Below, one piece after another: positions 43,114 to 52,997 of a DNA stretch of 64,000 bases. This DNA comes from Bacteroidales bacterium (GTDB taxonomy: Bacteria > Bacteroidota > Bacteroidia > Bacteroidales > UBA10428), in contig JAFGSZ010000036.1 in the NCBI GenBank assembly GCA_016934395.1, forward strand, positions 101,526 to 165,525. The letters are read 5' to 3'. The notes under the pieces were generated by a model. It searched no databases. It saw nothing but the letters and a program-made list of their open reading frames with translations, and had not been told where the DNA came from. How positions within the stretch are numbered: position 1 is the first letter of the stretch; every line of letters begins with the position of its first letter. Made by a program: the position numbers and the translations under genes.

Positions 43114-45054
43114 ATGAAAACAGGAGAACCAATCAAACTCAAAAGAGGCCAGACAGACATAGTGTTAAAAAAATTATCTGACCGTTTTGCTGTGCGCTTG
43201 AAAAAAGGCAAAGCAAAAGATGTTTCCATGTTTCGGGTAAGCAATGTAAAACTGGATGGCGAACCCAGACATATTGATTCGGCACATCTTGATAATATGG
43301 AAATTTTTTCTGTTGAAGAATCAAAAATGGAAAAAATGGTGAATGATTTAAGAACAGTCCCACAAACCGATGTGGTAACCCATATGTATGCATCCGATGA
43401 TTCTCCTGACGGGGCGTTTATTCCTACCGGGACCATGACAATACAGTTCAGTCCGGACGTTAAAAACAGTGAACGTGAAAAAATACTTAAATCTCACGGA
43501 CTGCAAATAGACCGGGAGCTGGATTACCTGCCGCACGGATATATTGTGAAATTAACAACAGCATCTACACAAAATCCCCTGAAAATTGCATTTTCCCTTC
43601 AGGGGCGTAAAGAAATTCTAATTGCTGAACCGGATTTAAGTTTTAAAGTTTCTTATAAATATATACCCGATGATACGCTGTATTCGCAACAATGGCATTT
43701 GAATAATACAGGGAACAGTGCAGGACTGTTGGCCGGCGCTGATGTAAAAGCTGAAGCTGCCTGGGACATTACTTTAGGGTCGCGTGATATTCGTATTTGT
43801 ATCATGGATGACGGCTTCGATTTGTTGCATCCCGATTTTAATGTGCAGGGCAAAATTGTTGCTCCCCGGGATTTTGGTGAAAGTGATACAGATCCCAGTC
43901 CGGCATTATCGGATGATAATCATGGCACTTCCTGTGCCGGGGTTGCACTTGCCGTACAAAACGGAACCGGCGTGGTAGGCCTGGCGCCCCGATGTTCCTT
44001 TATGCCCGTGCGTACATCAGGCTGGCTGTCTGATGAATCCATTGAAGAACTTTTTCAATATGCCATCGATAATTTTGCGGATGTGATCAGTTGCAGCTGG
44101 GCTGCCTCTGCTGCCTATTTTCCATTATCCACCAGGATGAACGGAATCATTCATAAGGCGGCAACCCAGGGAAGAAATAATGGGAAAGGATGTGTTATTT
44201 TGTTTGCTGCAGGAAATGAAAGTGCTCCGTTAAACGGACAGGGTTATTACCAGGGATTTGCATTGCATCCGGATGTAATTGCAGTTGCGGCATCGAACAG
44301 TCTTGATGAGCAATCTTATTACAGTAATTTTGGTCCGGAGATTACCATTTGTGCTCCGTCCAGCGGTTCTCCCGGAAGAGGGATTGTGACCACCGACAGA
44401 AGGGGGATAAACGGGTATGGCCCCGAAGATTATACCTACAGCTTTGGAGGAACGTCAAGTTCAACGCCCCTGTGTGCCGGACTTGCCGGTTTGATATTAT
44501 CAGTTGATCCGGAACTTACTTATGCTGATGTTCGTGAAATTATTAAAAATACTGCTGATAAAATCGATGCCGTAAACGGGCAATATGATGCAAACGGGCA
44601 TTCATCAAAATACGGGCATGGAAGAATTAACGCAAAAGCTGCTTTGGAAATGGCTTCCGGATCTTCACCGGTTGAAAAGTCCGTTAAAACTCTTTATATG
44701 GAACACCGGGTAAAAACTCCTATTCCGGATATGGGAGAAATAACAGATACGATTCCTTTCCCCATGCCGATAAATGTTCGCGCTTTTGAGCTTAGTATAG
44801 ACATTAAGCATACCTATCGCGGGGATTTATCCATATATCTGCAACCCCCCGGACAGGCAGAAATAACCTTGTTGAACAGAACAGGAGGTGCAGCCGATGA
44901 TTTTGTAAAAACCTTCCGTTCTTCAGATGAACCCATATTATTCCAAGGGCTGATCGATAAACCGGCCAGGGGTGATTGGAAAATAAGAATTAAAGATAAT
45001 GCCCAAAGAGATGACGGGGTATTGGATAAATGGGGAATTGCTATTATGTATTAA
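43114..45054 (+). CDS. Subtilisin-like serine protease with P domain, no signal peptide
   Basis: The 646-residue S8 protease has a catalytic triad Asp232 (ICIMDDGFD), His270 (NHGTSCAGV) and Ser448 (GGTSSSTP), with Asn368 in FAAGNES for the oxyanion hole. An N-terminal region of about 180 residues looks like a propeptide (PTGTMTIQFSPDVKNSEREKILKSHGLQIDRELDYLPHGYIVKL). The C-terminal 100 residues are a proprotein-convertase P domain (FELSIDIKHTYRGDLSIYLQPPGQ, DKPARGDWKIRIKDNAQRDDGVLDKWGI). Unlike most such enzymes it starts MKTGEPIKLKRGQTDIVLKK, with no signal peptide, lipobox or T9SS tail. It may be intracellular or use another export path. The upstream region contains no earlier in-frame signal sequence that I could find. 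Confidence 0.92.
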   Translation: MKTGEPIKLKRGQTDIVLKKLSDRFAVRLKKGKAKDVSMFRVSNVKLDGEPRHIDSAHLDNMEIFSVEESKMEKMVNDLRTVPQTDVVTHMYASDDSPDGAFIPTGTMTIQFSPDVKNSEREKILKSHGLQIDRELDYLPHGYIVKLTTASTQNPLKIAFSLQGRKEILIAEPDLSFKVSYKYIPDDTLYSQQWHLNNTGNSAGLLAGADVKAEAAWDITLGSRDIRICIMDDGFDLLHPDFNVQGKIVAPRDFGESDTDPSPALSDDNHGTSCAGVALAVQNGTGVVGLAPRCSFMPVRTSGWLSDESIEELFQYAIDNFADVISCSWAASAAYFPLSTRMNGIIHKAATQGRNNGKGCVILFAAGNESAPLNGQGYYQGFALHPDVIAVAASNSLDEQSYYSNFGPEITICAPSSGSPGRGIVTTDRRGINGYGPEDYTYSFGGTSSSTPLCAGLAGLILSVDPELTYADVREIIKNTADKIDAVNGQYDANGHSSKYGHGRINAKAALEMASGSSPVEKSVKTLYMEHRVKTPIPDMGEITDTIPFPMPINVRAFELSIDIKHTYRGDLSIYLQPPGQAEITLLNRTGGAADDFVKTFRSSDEPILFQGLIDKPARGDWKIRIKDNAQRDDGVLDKWGIAIMY

Positions 45055-45105
45055 CAGAATATATAATAAGTTATGATAATATAACCTAACTGGTTTTTAA
45101 CCCGG

Positions 45106-45969
45106 TTAACTCTTGCTTGTTTGGGCTTTACGTTTTTTATTATAATAATATAAAATAATTAATCCACCAAGTACAAAGGGGATGCTGAGTATTTGCCCCA
45201 TATTCAGGGACATTCCGCTTTCAAAGGCTACCTGATCTTCTTTAACAAATTCAATAAAAAAACGGGATGCAAATACCAGCGCCAGGAATAATCCAAAATA
45301 CAAGCCGTGAGGTTGGTTTTTTGGTTTTCTTTTATAAATATACATCAGCAGGAAAAAAATGGCCAGGTACGATAGCCCCTCATAAATTTGAGTGGGGTGT
45401 TTAGGTACAATTTCAGATACCGGAATGCCATATAAAGCTTCGCGCATAAATTTAAAACCCCAGGGTAAATCTGTTTGTACTCCATAAACTTCCGAATTCA
45501 TAAGATTTCCCATACGGATAAAAAAACCTGCAAGCGCCGTAACAATAACAACCCTGTCTAAGGTCCACAGATAGGGTCTTTTTGTTTTACGGGCAAATAA
45601 TATTAGTGCAAGTAAAATACCAATTGCCCCGCCATGACTTGCCAGACCCTGGTATCCGGTAAACCTGAAATCTTTTCCTATAGTTCCTTCCCAGGGAAGA
45701 ATCATTTTTAAGGGATGTTTCAGGTAAACTTCGGGTTCATAAAATATACAATGGCCCATGCGGGCTCCGATAATTGTGCCGATTACCATATAAATTGTTA
45801 ATTTATCGAGTAACTCAATAGGCAATCCTTCTTTTTTAAAAATTTTCCCAAGGATTATATACCCGAGGATAAAACCCGATGCAAACAGCAGGCTGTACCA
45901 TCGTATTTCAAAACTTCCAAAATCAAAAATCTGAGGCTTTACATTCCAGGTAATATATTGTAAGATCAT
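45106..45969 (-). CDS. lgt: Prolipoprotein diacylglyceryl transferase
   Basis: Lgt transfers diacylglycerol to the lipobox cysteine of prelipoproteins in the inner membrane. The 287-residue protein has about seven membrane segments and motifs FEIRWYSLLFASGFILG, GLASHGGAIGIL, IRMGNLMNSEVYG and HPTQIYEGLSYL. The Arg and the HGG motif fit the family. Many lipoproteins in this window (adaptor, HmuY-like, Big_5 type, PPC type) depend on it. The gene is convergent with the subtilase gene and divergent from the Big_5 lipoprotein gene across 140 bp. Confidence 0.95.
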   Translation of the reverse strand: MILQYITWNVKPQIFDFGSFEIRWYSLLFASGFILGYIILGKIFKKEGLPIELLDKLTIYMVIGTIIGARMGHCIFYEPEVYLKHPLKMILPWEGTIGKDFRFTGYQGLASHGGAIGILLALILFARKTKRPYLWTLDRVVIVTALAGFFIRMGNLMNSEVYGVQTDLPWGFKFMREALYGIPVSEIVPKHPTQIYEGLSYLAIFFLLMYIYKRKPKNQPHGLYFGLFLALVFASRFFIEFVKEDQVAFESGMSLNMGQILSIPFVLGGLIILYYYNKKRKAQTSKS

Positions 45970-46075
45970 GATAATAAATTAATAAATTAAGTTTTTGATT
46001 GTAAACTGTGGTTCAAAAGTAAGGATTCCTTTGATATAATTATTACCTATTATCTTAAAATATTATTAAAGTTTG

Positions 46076-46083
46076 TAAGTTTG
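46076..46083 (+). promoter_or_regulatory. Bacteroidota -7 box for the Big_5 lipoprotein gene
   Basis: TAAGTTTG matches TAnnTTTG and lies 26 bp before the GTG start at 46110. No -33 TTTG at the normal distance was seen. Confidence 0.45.
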
Positions 46084-46109
46084 CAGGATACAATAATGCA
46101 ATATATACA

Positions 46110-47999
46110 GTGAGAAATATTTCAGGATACATTTTTCTCTTTTTTATTGGGATCTTTTTTGTCCGTTGCGCTAAAATTGGATCACCAACAGGAGGGCCGA
46201 AAGATGAAACTCCACCCAGGGTGATAAAAAGTATTCCGCAAAATTATTCAGTGCACTATTCTGCAAAAAACATAGTAATTTATTTTGATGAGTATATTCA
46301 ATTAAAAAATATAAACCAGGAACTCATTGTTTCTCCTCCTTTACAGGAAAGGCCAATAACCAGATTAAACGGTAAAAAACTGATTATTGATCTGAACAAT
46401 ACACTTCGTGACAGCACAACATATACATTGAATTTTGGAAATGCTCTGGCAGATAATAATGAAGGAAATCTGTTACCAAATTTTGAATTTGTATTTTCTA
46501 CCGGAAGTTTTCTTGACTCTATGACCGTAAGCGGAACTTTATTAAATGCATTTGACTTAAAAGTTCCTGAAAAGCCTGTAATAGTAATGCTTTATGATAA
46601 TCTGAATGATTCAGCTCCCTTACAGGAAATTCCTGCATACATCGGACAAACCAATATTGAAAATGGATCATTTGCAATTAATAATGTAAAAGCAGACAGT
46701 TTTAGGATATTTGCCTTGCAGGATGCCAACCGCAACCTGCTTTTTGATGTTTGGAATGAACCGGTGGCGTTTATTGATTCTGTATTTTACCTGCACCCCG
46801 ATAATCGTAACGTGGAAGATTTATGGATTGCTGATAGTCTGGCGTTATGGCAGTCCCGGCTTACAGATTCATTGGTAGTAGATTCTATTCAGGATGTTTT
46901 TATAGAATCGGCTCGTTATGATTCGGTGTTTGCAGATTCTACACTAAACCTGCTCTCAGATTCAGCAGGTGAACGAAGACTCAGATATGGCTTACACATG
47001 AACCTGTATTTATTTGAGGAAATAAACAATACGGTTTATATTGGAAGCTACGACAGAGAGGAAAGAAACAAACTAAACATAGTGTTTAATCGTACGCCTC
47101 ATGATAGTGTTCAGATAGTTCCTATAAATTATTCCCCAAAGGAAGAAGATATAATTAAAGAATATTCAGCTGATTTGGATAGTGTAATTTACTGGATTGC
47201 TGATACGGTTATGAGCAACCTGGATTCCATATATTTACAGGTTTCTTATCTTACTCCCGATTCTATGGATAATTTATATACACGCAGCGATACCCTGCAA
47301 TTCAGATACACCGAAAAGAAAGATGAATCGTCCAGCTTAAAAAGAAGGAAAAAAGATGAAGTTGAAGAAGTAAAAGAAAATTTTCTTGAGCTGAATATGA
47401 ATGTAAAACCAAGGAGTACCCTTGATTTGAACAATTCCGTCAGATTTTTTCCAACCACTCCAGTATTAAATATCAATCCTTCATTAATTTCTTTCAGCAA
47501 AATTGTGGATACACTCGAATATTCCATGTCCTTCCAAATACTGAAAGACAGTTTAAAATTGCGTAAAATCTATATGGATGCCAGTTGGGAGGAGGATATG
47601 AAATATAAAATCAACATACTTCCGGGAGCATTTACAGATATTTTCGGACTTTCGAACGATACTATAATAGTTGATTTTACAACTGCAAAATTAAGTGCCT
47701 ATGGCAGGCTGATTATGAATACCCAAAATGTTCAGGGACCGGCAATTATTCAGTTAATTTCAGAAAAGGGGGATAAAGTTTTTAATCAAAAATATATAAG
47801 CACAAACGAACCGGTAATTTTTGATTATCTGAAACCGGGAAAATATGGTATTAAAGTAATTTACGATGATAATGCCAACAGGCAATGGGACACCGGAAAA
47901 TATATAGAAAAATTACAACCTGAAAAAGTACTTTTTTATAAGGGAGAAATAGAAATTCGTGCCAATTGGGATATGGAAATAACAATGCAATTTGAATAA
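46110..47999 (+). CDS. Big_5 (SbsA-type Ig-like) domain lipoprotein
   Basis: The 629-residue lipoprotein starts at GTG 46110 because the ATG just upstream hits a stop at once. Its signal is MRNISGYIFLFFIGIFFVRC, followed by AKIGSPTGGPKDETPPRV, a start seen widely in Bacteroidota. The first domain is Big_5-like (PPRVIKSIPQNYSVHYSAKNIVIYFDEYIQL... NFGNALADNNEGN). The rest is beta-rich with a central acidic/basic linker (EKKDESSSLKRRKKDEVEEVKEN) and a closing domain (YGIKVIYDDNANRQWDTGKY). Its function is unknown; outer-membrane anchoring is likely. It meets the CrtI-type gene tail to tail with 2 bp between. Confidence 0.87.
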   Translation: MRNISGYIFLFFIGIFFVRCAKIGSPTGGPKDETPPRVIKSIPQNYSVHYSAKNIVIYFDEYIQLKNINQELIVSPPLQERPITRLNGKKLIIDLNNTLRDSTTYTLNFGNALADNNEGNLLPNFEFVFSTGSFLDSMTVSGTLLNAFDLKVPEKPVIVMLYDNLNDSAPLQEIPAYIGQTNIENGSFAINNVKADSFRIFALQDANRNLLFDVWNEPVAFIDSVFYLHPDNRNVEDLWIADSLALWQSRLTDSLVVDSIQDVFIESARYDSVFADSTLNLLSDSAGERRLRYGLHMNLYLFEEINNTVYIGSYDREERNKLNIVFNRTPHDSVQIVPINYSPKEEDIIKEYSADLDSVIYWIADTVMSNLDSIYLQVSYLTPDSMDNLYTRSDTLQFRYTEKKDESSSLKRRKKDEVEEVKENFLELNMNVKPRSTLDLNNSVRFFPTTPVLNINPSLISFSKIVDTLEYSMSFQILKDSLKLRKIYMDASWEEDMKYKINILPGAFTDIFGLSNDTIIVDFTTAKLSAYGRLIMNTQNVQGPAIIQLISEKGDKVFNQKYISTNEPVIFDYLKPGKYGIKVIYDDNANRQWDTGKYIEKLQPEKVLFYKGEIEIRANWDMEITMQFE

Positions 48000-48001
48000 T
48001 G

Positions 48002-49462
48002 TTATTTCACCATTTCCGAAACGATTTTTGCCGATGCCATACACAGTGGAATTCCTCCCCCGGGATGAACACTTCCCCCGACAAAATACAATCCTTTAAT
48101 TTTTTTTAAAAAATTCGGATGTCTGGTAAATGCTGAAAAAACAGTATTTGAACTGCTGCCATAAAGCGATCCTCTAAACGATGAGGTTTTACTCTCAATG
48201 GAACGTGGATCAAGAATTGATTCTTTTTCAATATAAGGAGTAATGTCGGTTTTTAAAATGCCTGATATTTTTATTAAAATATTGCTTCTGGCTTTTTCAA
48301 TCAATAGATCCCAGTCCTGGCCGATATTTTCAGGCACATTAATCATTACAAACCAGTTTTCACAATCAGGCGGAGCATCATACTTATTTAGTTTCGAACT
48401 GATATAAATGTAAACTGTGGGATCGTTATAAATTAGTTTCTGTTTAAACAGGTGGTCAAATTCCGCCCTATAATCGGAAGAGAAAAAAATATTATGTACA
48501 TCGAGTTGTTTCCACTGACTTTTTATTCCCCAGTAAAAGATAAGCGCTGAACTTGAAGCTTCCTGTTTTTTGTATTTTTCAGAAAGTTTTAATTCCGGGA
48601 GTAATTCGTATGCCTTCCTTATATCCGAGTCATTAACCACTAAATCTGCAGGATAGAATTTTTCTGTAGTTTCTACACCGCTGATTTTTCCATTTTTATG
48701 AAGGATTCTGGTGACATTACTTTTGTAAATAAATTTAATTCCGAGATTTTTGGCCAGTGTTACTAAAGCGTCAGTTATTGAAAACATGCCCCTTAATGGG
48801 AAATAAGCGCCCAGATTATGTTCAAGGTGCGCAATAACGTTTAATGTAGCCGGGGCTTTATAGGGATTAGACCCATTATATGTGGCATAACGGTCGAAAA
48901 GCTGAACTGTTTTTGGGTTTCTAAAACTGCTTTTATTTGCGTTATGCATGGTTTGGAAAACATTTAATTTGTAAAAGCCCGTTAATGCTTTTATAAATTC
49001 AACGGAAAAGAAAGTGCCTGCTTTATGAAAAGACCTGAAAATAAAAACTGGGGCAGTAAGTTCGTATATAGTTTTACATTTTTTTAAAAACTTCAATACA
49101 TTATTTTTTGGTTCATTAAGCTTTTTTTCCAGTTCCTGTGCGAATTTTTCTTTATCCTTAAAAGCTCTTAATACGGTTCCGTCTCCGTAAAAATATTTAC
49201 AAATAATATCCAAACGTTTATATTGAAAATAATCCTCAATGTGATATCCGGCCAGATTGAACAATTCTTCGACCATAGTTGGCAACGTAAAAAGCGAAGG
49301 TCCGGCATCAAAACGATAATTATCAAGATGTATTTCCGATAACTTTCCTCCCGGATAGGTATTTTTTTCAAGAACTATTGTATTATATCCCTTAAGGGCC
49401 AGTCTTATAGCAACCGATATTCCCCCAATTCCGGAGCCGACAACAACAGCATTCTTAATCAT
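48002..49462 (-). CDS. Phytoene desaturase-family (CrtI/CrtD-like) oxidoreductase
   Basis: The 486-residue flavoprotein has an N-terminal FAD-binding Rossmann motif (AVVVGSGIGGISVAIRLALKGYNTIVLEKNTYPGGKLSE) and FDAGPSLFTLPTMVEELF, typical of carotenoid desaturases. The C-terminal motif LYFVGGSVHPGGGIPLCMASAKIVSEMV matches as well. Family members desaturate or isomerise phytoene or hydroxylated carotenoids. No crtB, crtE or other carotenoid genes are in the window, so the substrate is open and CrtD-type activity is an alternative. It starts 8 bp after the ComF stop and may be in the same transcript. Confidence 0.87.
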   Translation of the reverse strand: MIKNAVVVGSGIGGISVAIRLALKGYNTIVLEKNTYPGGKLSEIHLDNYRFDAGPSLFTLPTMVEELFNLAGYHIEDYFQYKRLDIICKYFYGDGTVLRAFKDKEKFAQELEKKLNEPKNNVLKFLKKCKTIYELTAPVFIFRSFHKAGTFFSVEFIKALTGFYKLNVFQTMHNANKSSFRNPKTVQLFDRYATYNGSNPYKAPATLNVIAHLEHNLGAYFPLRGMFSITDALVTLAKNLGIKFIYKSNVTRILHKNGKISGVETTEKFYPADLVVNDSDIRKAYELLPELKLSEKYKKQEASSSALIFYWGIKSQWKQLDVHNIFFSSDYRAEFDHLFKQKLIYNDPTVYIYISSKLNKYDAPPDCENWFVMINVPENIGQDWDLLIEKARSNILIKISGILKTDITPYIEKESILDPRSIESKTSSFRGSLYGSSSNTVFSAFTRHPNFLKKIKGLYFVGGSVHPGGGIPLCMASAKIVSEMVK

Positions 49463-49470
49463 AATATATT

Positions 49471-50169
49471 TTAAATGGAGGCCACGGCAAGTGTGGCTAC
49501 ACTGATACGTATACCCTTAATGTGTGATATAGCGTTAGCGCAGGCTTCAAGCGTAGATCCGGTTGTAATTACATCATCAACAAGCAATACATGTTTATGC
49601 TGAAGTTTTGTTGTGTTTTTACAATTAAAAATTCCTTCAACGTTTGTCCAGCGGGCATACCTCGATTTTTTGGTTTGTGTTTTTGTTGCAACAGTCCGCT
49701 CGATTAAATTACTTTCTACCGGTTTACCAAGACTTTCGGCCATACCCATGGCAATAATTTCACTTTGATTAAAACCTCTTTTTTTAAGCTTTTTAAAGTG
49801 CAGCGGAACAGGAATTAGTATATCTACCTGATTGAATGGAGAACTTTTCAAATCGCTGCCAAAAAGTTTTCCAATAAAATGTCCGATTTGTTTTTTCCCC
49901 CGGTATTTAAATTCATGAATAGCTTTTTGATATTTGCTTCCTTTATAATAATAAAGAAAAGATGTGGCATTTTCAATATGTACTCTTCCCCAGAATAATT
50001 GAGAAATTTTATTTTCAGGATCATTATGAAATTCTGTTTTTGGCAGATGATACAAACAATAGGAACAAAATATATCTTCACTACCCAGCAGATTGTTACT
50101 GCAGGCTGCGCAAAGCTTAGGAAAAAACAGCTCAAAAAAATCGAGTAAATACCGGGTACAAATATTCAC
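49471..50169 (-). CDS. comF: ComF-family phosphoribosyltransferase-like protein
   Basis: The 232-residue protein has an N-terminal cysteine motif (CAACSNNLLGSEDIFCSYC) typical of the ComF zinc finger. It also has a phosphoribosyltransferase fold with the PRPP motif HVLLVDDVITTGSTLEACANAI and PVPLHFKKLKKRGFNQSEIIA. ComF supports DNA uptake in competent bacteria; in many others the role is unproven. The start codon is GTG. It lies 20 bp after the OsmC gene and 8 bp before the CrtI-type gene. Confidence 0.92.
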   Translation of the reverse strand: MNICTRYLLDFFELFFPKLCAACSNNLLGSEDIFCSYCLYHLPKTEFHNDPENKISQLFWGRVHIENATSFLYYYKGSKYQKAIHEFKYRGKKQIGHFIGKLFGSDLKSSPFNQVDILIPVPLHFKKLKKRGFNQSEIIAMGMAESLGKPVESNLIERTVATKTQTKKSRYARWTNVEGIFNCKNTTKLQHKHVLLVDDVITTGSTLEACANAISHIKGIRISVATLAVASI

Positions 50170-50189
50170 ACAAAAAATATATGTTAAGA

Positions 50190-50603
50190 TCAGACTATTT
50201 TTATTTCGTAGGTCAGTTCCAAAGCTTTTTTCAGCGTTGCACTAACACCGCAATATTTTTCCTGCGATAACGAAACGGCTTTCTCCAGTTTATCCATGGG
50301 AAGATTCTCTCCCTTAAATTCATAAATTACATGTAATTTTGTGAATTGTTTGGGATGTTCTTCTGTTAAATCTCCTTCTACAATTATATTGATATCTTCA
50401 ACTTCAACTCTCATTTTTTTCATTAACGATGCCACATCCATTGCCGTACATCCTGCCAAAGAAACTAACAGCAATGGTTTTGGTCGCGGCCCCAGATTTG
50501 AACCTCCAACTTCGGATTTCGCATCAACTTTAATTTTAAATCCGTCCACATCAGCTTCAAAAGCCATGTTCTTAAGCCATCTTAAATTTATTGATTCTTT
50601 CAT
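50190..50603 (-). CDS. OsmC-family peroxidase-like protein
   Basis: The 137-residue protein has the OsmC/YhfA layout with the two conserved cysteines: one in SLAGCTAMDVASLMKKMR, the other in KYCGVSATLKKA. These form the redox pair that reduces organic hydroperoxides in Ohr/OsmC enzymes. PRPKPLLLVSLAGC is a common family motif. YhfA-type members have less clear function, and no signal peptide is present. It is first in the row OsmC-ComF-CrtI and divergent from the Crp/Fnr gene. Confidence 0.9.
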   Translation of the reverse strand: MKESINLRWLKNMAFEADVDGFKIKVDAKSEVGGSNLGPRPKPLLLVSLAGCTAMDVASLMKKMRVEVEDINIIVEGDLTEEHPKQFTKLHVIYEFKGENLPMDKLEKAVSLSQEKYCGVSATLKKALELTYEIKIV

Positions 50604-50701
50604 TTATCATTGAATTTTAATAACTTTAATAAACAAATTTAAGTATTAGTTGTAGAAATTTTAGGAAAAAATAGTAAGATTGTAAATCAAAATAAAATTG
50701 T

Positions 50702-51409
50702 ATGAAATATACCCAGTCTTTCCCGGCTTTTAATAATTGTTTTCAGGATACCAAGTCTGTATTTCGCCATTTATCGAATGAAGAACTGGAGCTGATTCCC
50801 CAGGAACAAGCGCCGGATTTTTATAAGCGCGGTGAAATCATTTATTCCGAAGGCAGCCGGATAAATGGATTTTATTATGTTATGAAAGGGATAATTAAAA
50901 TTTATAAAACGGGATTTGATGGAAAGGAACAAATCATTCGTTTTGCGCAGGCCGGGGATATTATGGGCTTTCGTTCTACAATAAGCAATGAGCTGGCATG
51001 CACTACCTCTCGTGCAATTGAAGATTCATATATATGTTTTGTACCCGGCGATATTGTGAAACAATTTGTAAAAATAAACGGCAATTTTGCCATGGAGCTG
51101 TTGCAGATTGCATGCAAAGAACTGGGCGAAGCAAATGATTATATAACCGATATTGCCCAAAAAACAGTACGGGAACGACTTGCTGAAGTGCTGATACATT
51201 TAAAAATGGAATTCGGACTGGATAATGAAAACTTTCTTCAGATATCGCTTACACGCGAGGAATTGGCAAATATTGTGGGTACTGCAACAGAATCGGTTAT
51301 TCGGCTGCTTTCGGAATTTAAACAGGATAAACATATCGAAATTCACGGGCGCAGGATAAAAATATTAAATGAAAAAGTGCTGCTAAAAATAAGTAATCTC
51401 CCATATTAA
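50702..51409 (+). CDS. Crp/Fnr-family transcriptional regulator
   Basis: The 235-residue regulator has an N-terminal cyclic-nucleotide-like sensor domain (YKRGEIIYSEGSRINGFYYVMKGIIKIYKTGFDGKEQIIRFAQAGDIMGFRS) and a C-terminal winged helix (SLTREELANIVGTATESVIRLLSEFKQDKHIEIHGRRIKIL). It has four cysteines but not in the spacing of the FNR Fe-S motif, so oxygen sensing by a cluster is not supported. A TAAGATTG box at 50675-50682 with a TTG 22 bp before could be its promoter. Its targets are unknown; cydAB and the adjacent OsmC gene are plausible but unproven. Confidence 0.93.
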   Translation: MKYTQSFPAFNNCFQDTKSVFRHLSNEELELIPQEQAPDFYKRGEIIYSEGSRINGFYYVMKGIIKIYKTGFDGKEQIIRFAQAGDIMGFRSTISNELACTTSRAIEDSYICFVPGDIVKQFVKINGNFAMELLQIACKELGEANDYITDIAQKTVRERLAEVLIHLKMEFGLDNENFLQISLTREELANIVGTATESVIRLLSEFKQDKHIEIHGRRIKILNEKVLLKISNLPY

Positions 51410-51462
51410 TATCGAATTATTATTCTCCATTAAACATTTTTAAAATTTCTGTGTTTTGGTAT

Positions 51463-51476
51463 TTAAGCTTACTTAA
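51463..51476. promoter_or_regulatory. Weak candidate operator of the DtxR/MntR-like gene
   Basis: TTAAG-CTTA-CTTAA is a 5-bp-arm inverted repeat 31 bp before ATG 51508. It lies between a TTTG (51455-51458) and a poor -7 match (TATTATTA, 51480-51487). In AT-rich DNA such a palindrome can arise by chance. Confidence 0.3.
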
Positions 51477-51507
51477 GTTTATTATTAAGACTATTTAAAT
51501 TTTAATC

Positions 51508-52170
51508 ATGTCGGTTTCTATTGAGAATTTTCTTAAAACAGCATATCTTATCCGGTTTGATGAAAATCAGAAAGTGTTGAGTTCAAAACTGGCGTTGCGT
51601 TTAAATATTACAAACGCTGCTGTTACGGACATGGCAAAAAAATTATCGCGAAAAAAACTTGTCAATTATCAGCCGTACCATGAAATTGAATTAACTGAAA
51701 AAGGGGAAAAAACTGCAATTGGTATTATAAGAAGGCATAGATTATGGGAGTTATTTTTATCAAAAGTACTCAACTTAAATAATGCCGAAATTCATGAGGA
51801 AGCAGAAAACCTTGAACATCAAACATCGGATTTTTTAATGGATAAAATAGATGAATTTTTGGAATACCCTAATGTTGATCCTCATGGCGATCCTATTCCG
51901 GACAGGGACGGGAATTTCCCCCCAAATGATACAAGTATATTATTGAGCAGATCACAAAACGGAAAGGAATACAAAATTTCAAGGGTGAATTACAGAACAC
52001 CTGAACTTATAGATTTTTTCAAAGAAAATGAGTTTAAACAGAATGTAAATATCCGGGTTTTGAATTTTTTGAATACTGATAATTCTGTAGTTGTATTGAT
52101 AAATAATATTAAAATGGTACTAAGTCGGTATATATCAGATAATATTTATGTTAAAGAATTAAACGCATAA
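51508..52170 (+). CDS. DtxR/MntR-family metal-dependent repressor
   Basis: The 220-residue regulator has a winged helix ([42 protein letters not shown]), a dimerisation and metal domain ([57 protein letters not shown]) and a FeoA/SH3-like C-terminal domain. In the metal motif, the position held by Cys102 in DtxR is Glu ([10 protein letters not shown]), as in manganese-sensing MntR. The first ligand position is Asn rather than Asp or Met. It sits 5 bp before a ZIP importer gene, which it probably represses when metal is ample. Manganese or zinc is a reasonable guess. Confidence 0.92.
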   Translation: MSVSIENFLKTAYLIRFDENQKVLSSKLALRLNITNAAVTDMAKKLSRKKLVNYQPYHEIELTEKGEKTAIGIIRRHRLWELFLSKVLNLNNAEIHEEAENLEHQTSDFLMDKIDEFLEYPNVDPHGDPIPDRDGNFPPNDTSILLSRSQNGKEYKISRVNYRTPELIDFFKENEFKQNVNIRVLNFLNTDNSVVVLINNIKMVLSRYISDNIYVKELNA

Positions 52171-52175
52171 TAACT

Positions 52176-52988
52176 ATGGATAACTCTTCATTACTTTTTG
52201 CTTTTGGGATTACATTATTTGCCGGACTTGCAACCGGTATTGGCAGCGGGCTTGCTTTTTTTGCCAAAACCACCAACACAAGGTTTCTTTCAGTTTCTTT
52301 GGGATTTTCCGCAGGGGTAATGATTTATGTTTCAATGGTAGAAATTTTTGCAAAAGCCAGGATTGCGCTCGAACATGGAATGGGGGCAAAAGGAGGGTAT
52401 TGGCTTACAGTAGCTTCTTTTTTTGGAGGTATTTTTATTATTGCTGTAATAGATAAATTGGTCCCCTCGTTTGAGAATCCGCATGAAGCAAGGAAAATTG
52501 AAGATATCAGTGGCGGAAGGAAAAAAATGTCATCGTCAAGTCTTATGAGAATGGGAATGTTTTCAGCACTGGCTATAGGCATTCACAACTTTCCTGAAGG
52601 TCTGGCCACATTTACAGCAGCCCTTACAGATCCCCACCTGGGAATTGCTATTGCAGTAGCTATTGCCATTCATAATATACCTGAAGGAATTGCAGTTTCA
52701 GTACCCATTTATTATGCAACCGGAAATAAGAAAAAGGCGTTTGCCTATTCGTTTTTATCCGGTTTATCCGAACCGGTTGGAGCATTGATAGGGTATCTTA
52801 TACTGATGCCATTTTTTAATGAAATCTTATTCGGGGTATTGTTCGCCACAGTTGCCGGAATTATGGTATTTATTTCACTGGATGAATTGTTACCTGCTGC
52901 CCGGGAATACGGCGAAGCCCACCTGGCTATTTACGGATTAATAGGAGGAATGGTGGTAATGGCCCTTAGTTTATTATTGTTCGCATAA
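52176..52988 (+). CDS. ZIP-family divalent metal transporter
   Basis: The 270-residue inner-membrane protein imports Zn2+, Mn2+ or Fe2+. It has eight predicted helices with the binuclear metal-site motifs [12 protein letters not shown] (TM4) and [12 protein letters not shown] (TM5). A cytoplasmic loop carries [17 protein letters not shown]. It resembles ZupT/GufA-type ZIPs. It lies between the metal-dependent repressor gene (5 bp upstream) and an outer-membrane protein gene (9 bp downstream), so the four genes from 51508 to 54241 form one transcript in all likelihood. Confidence 0.94.
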   Translation: MDNSSLLFAFGITLFAGLATGIGSGLAFFAKTTNTRFLSVSLGFSAGVMIYVSMVEIFAKARIALEHGMGAKGGYWLTVASFFGGIFIIAVIDKLVPSFENPHEARKIEDISGGRKKMSSSSLMRMGMFSALAIGIHNFPEGLATFTAALTDPHLGIAIAVAIAIHNIPEGIAVSVPIYYATGNKKKAFAYSFLSGLSEPVGALIGYLILMPFFNEILFGVLFATVAGIMVFISLDELLPAAREYGEAHLAIYGLIGGMVVMALSLLLFA

Positions 52989-52997
52989 ATTTAATTA

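Noticed and set aside
45060-45105. Imperfect hairpin AACTGG...CCGGTT between subtilase and lgt
   Set aside because: The stem has a mismatch, few pairs and no T run, so it does not support a terminator call.
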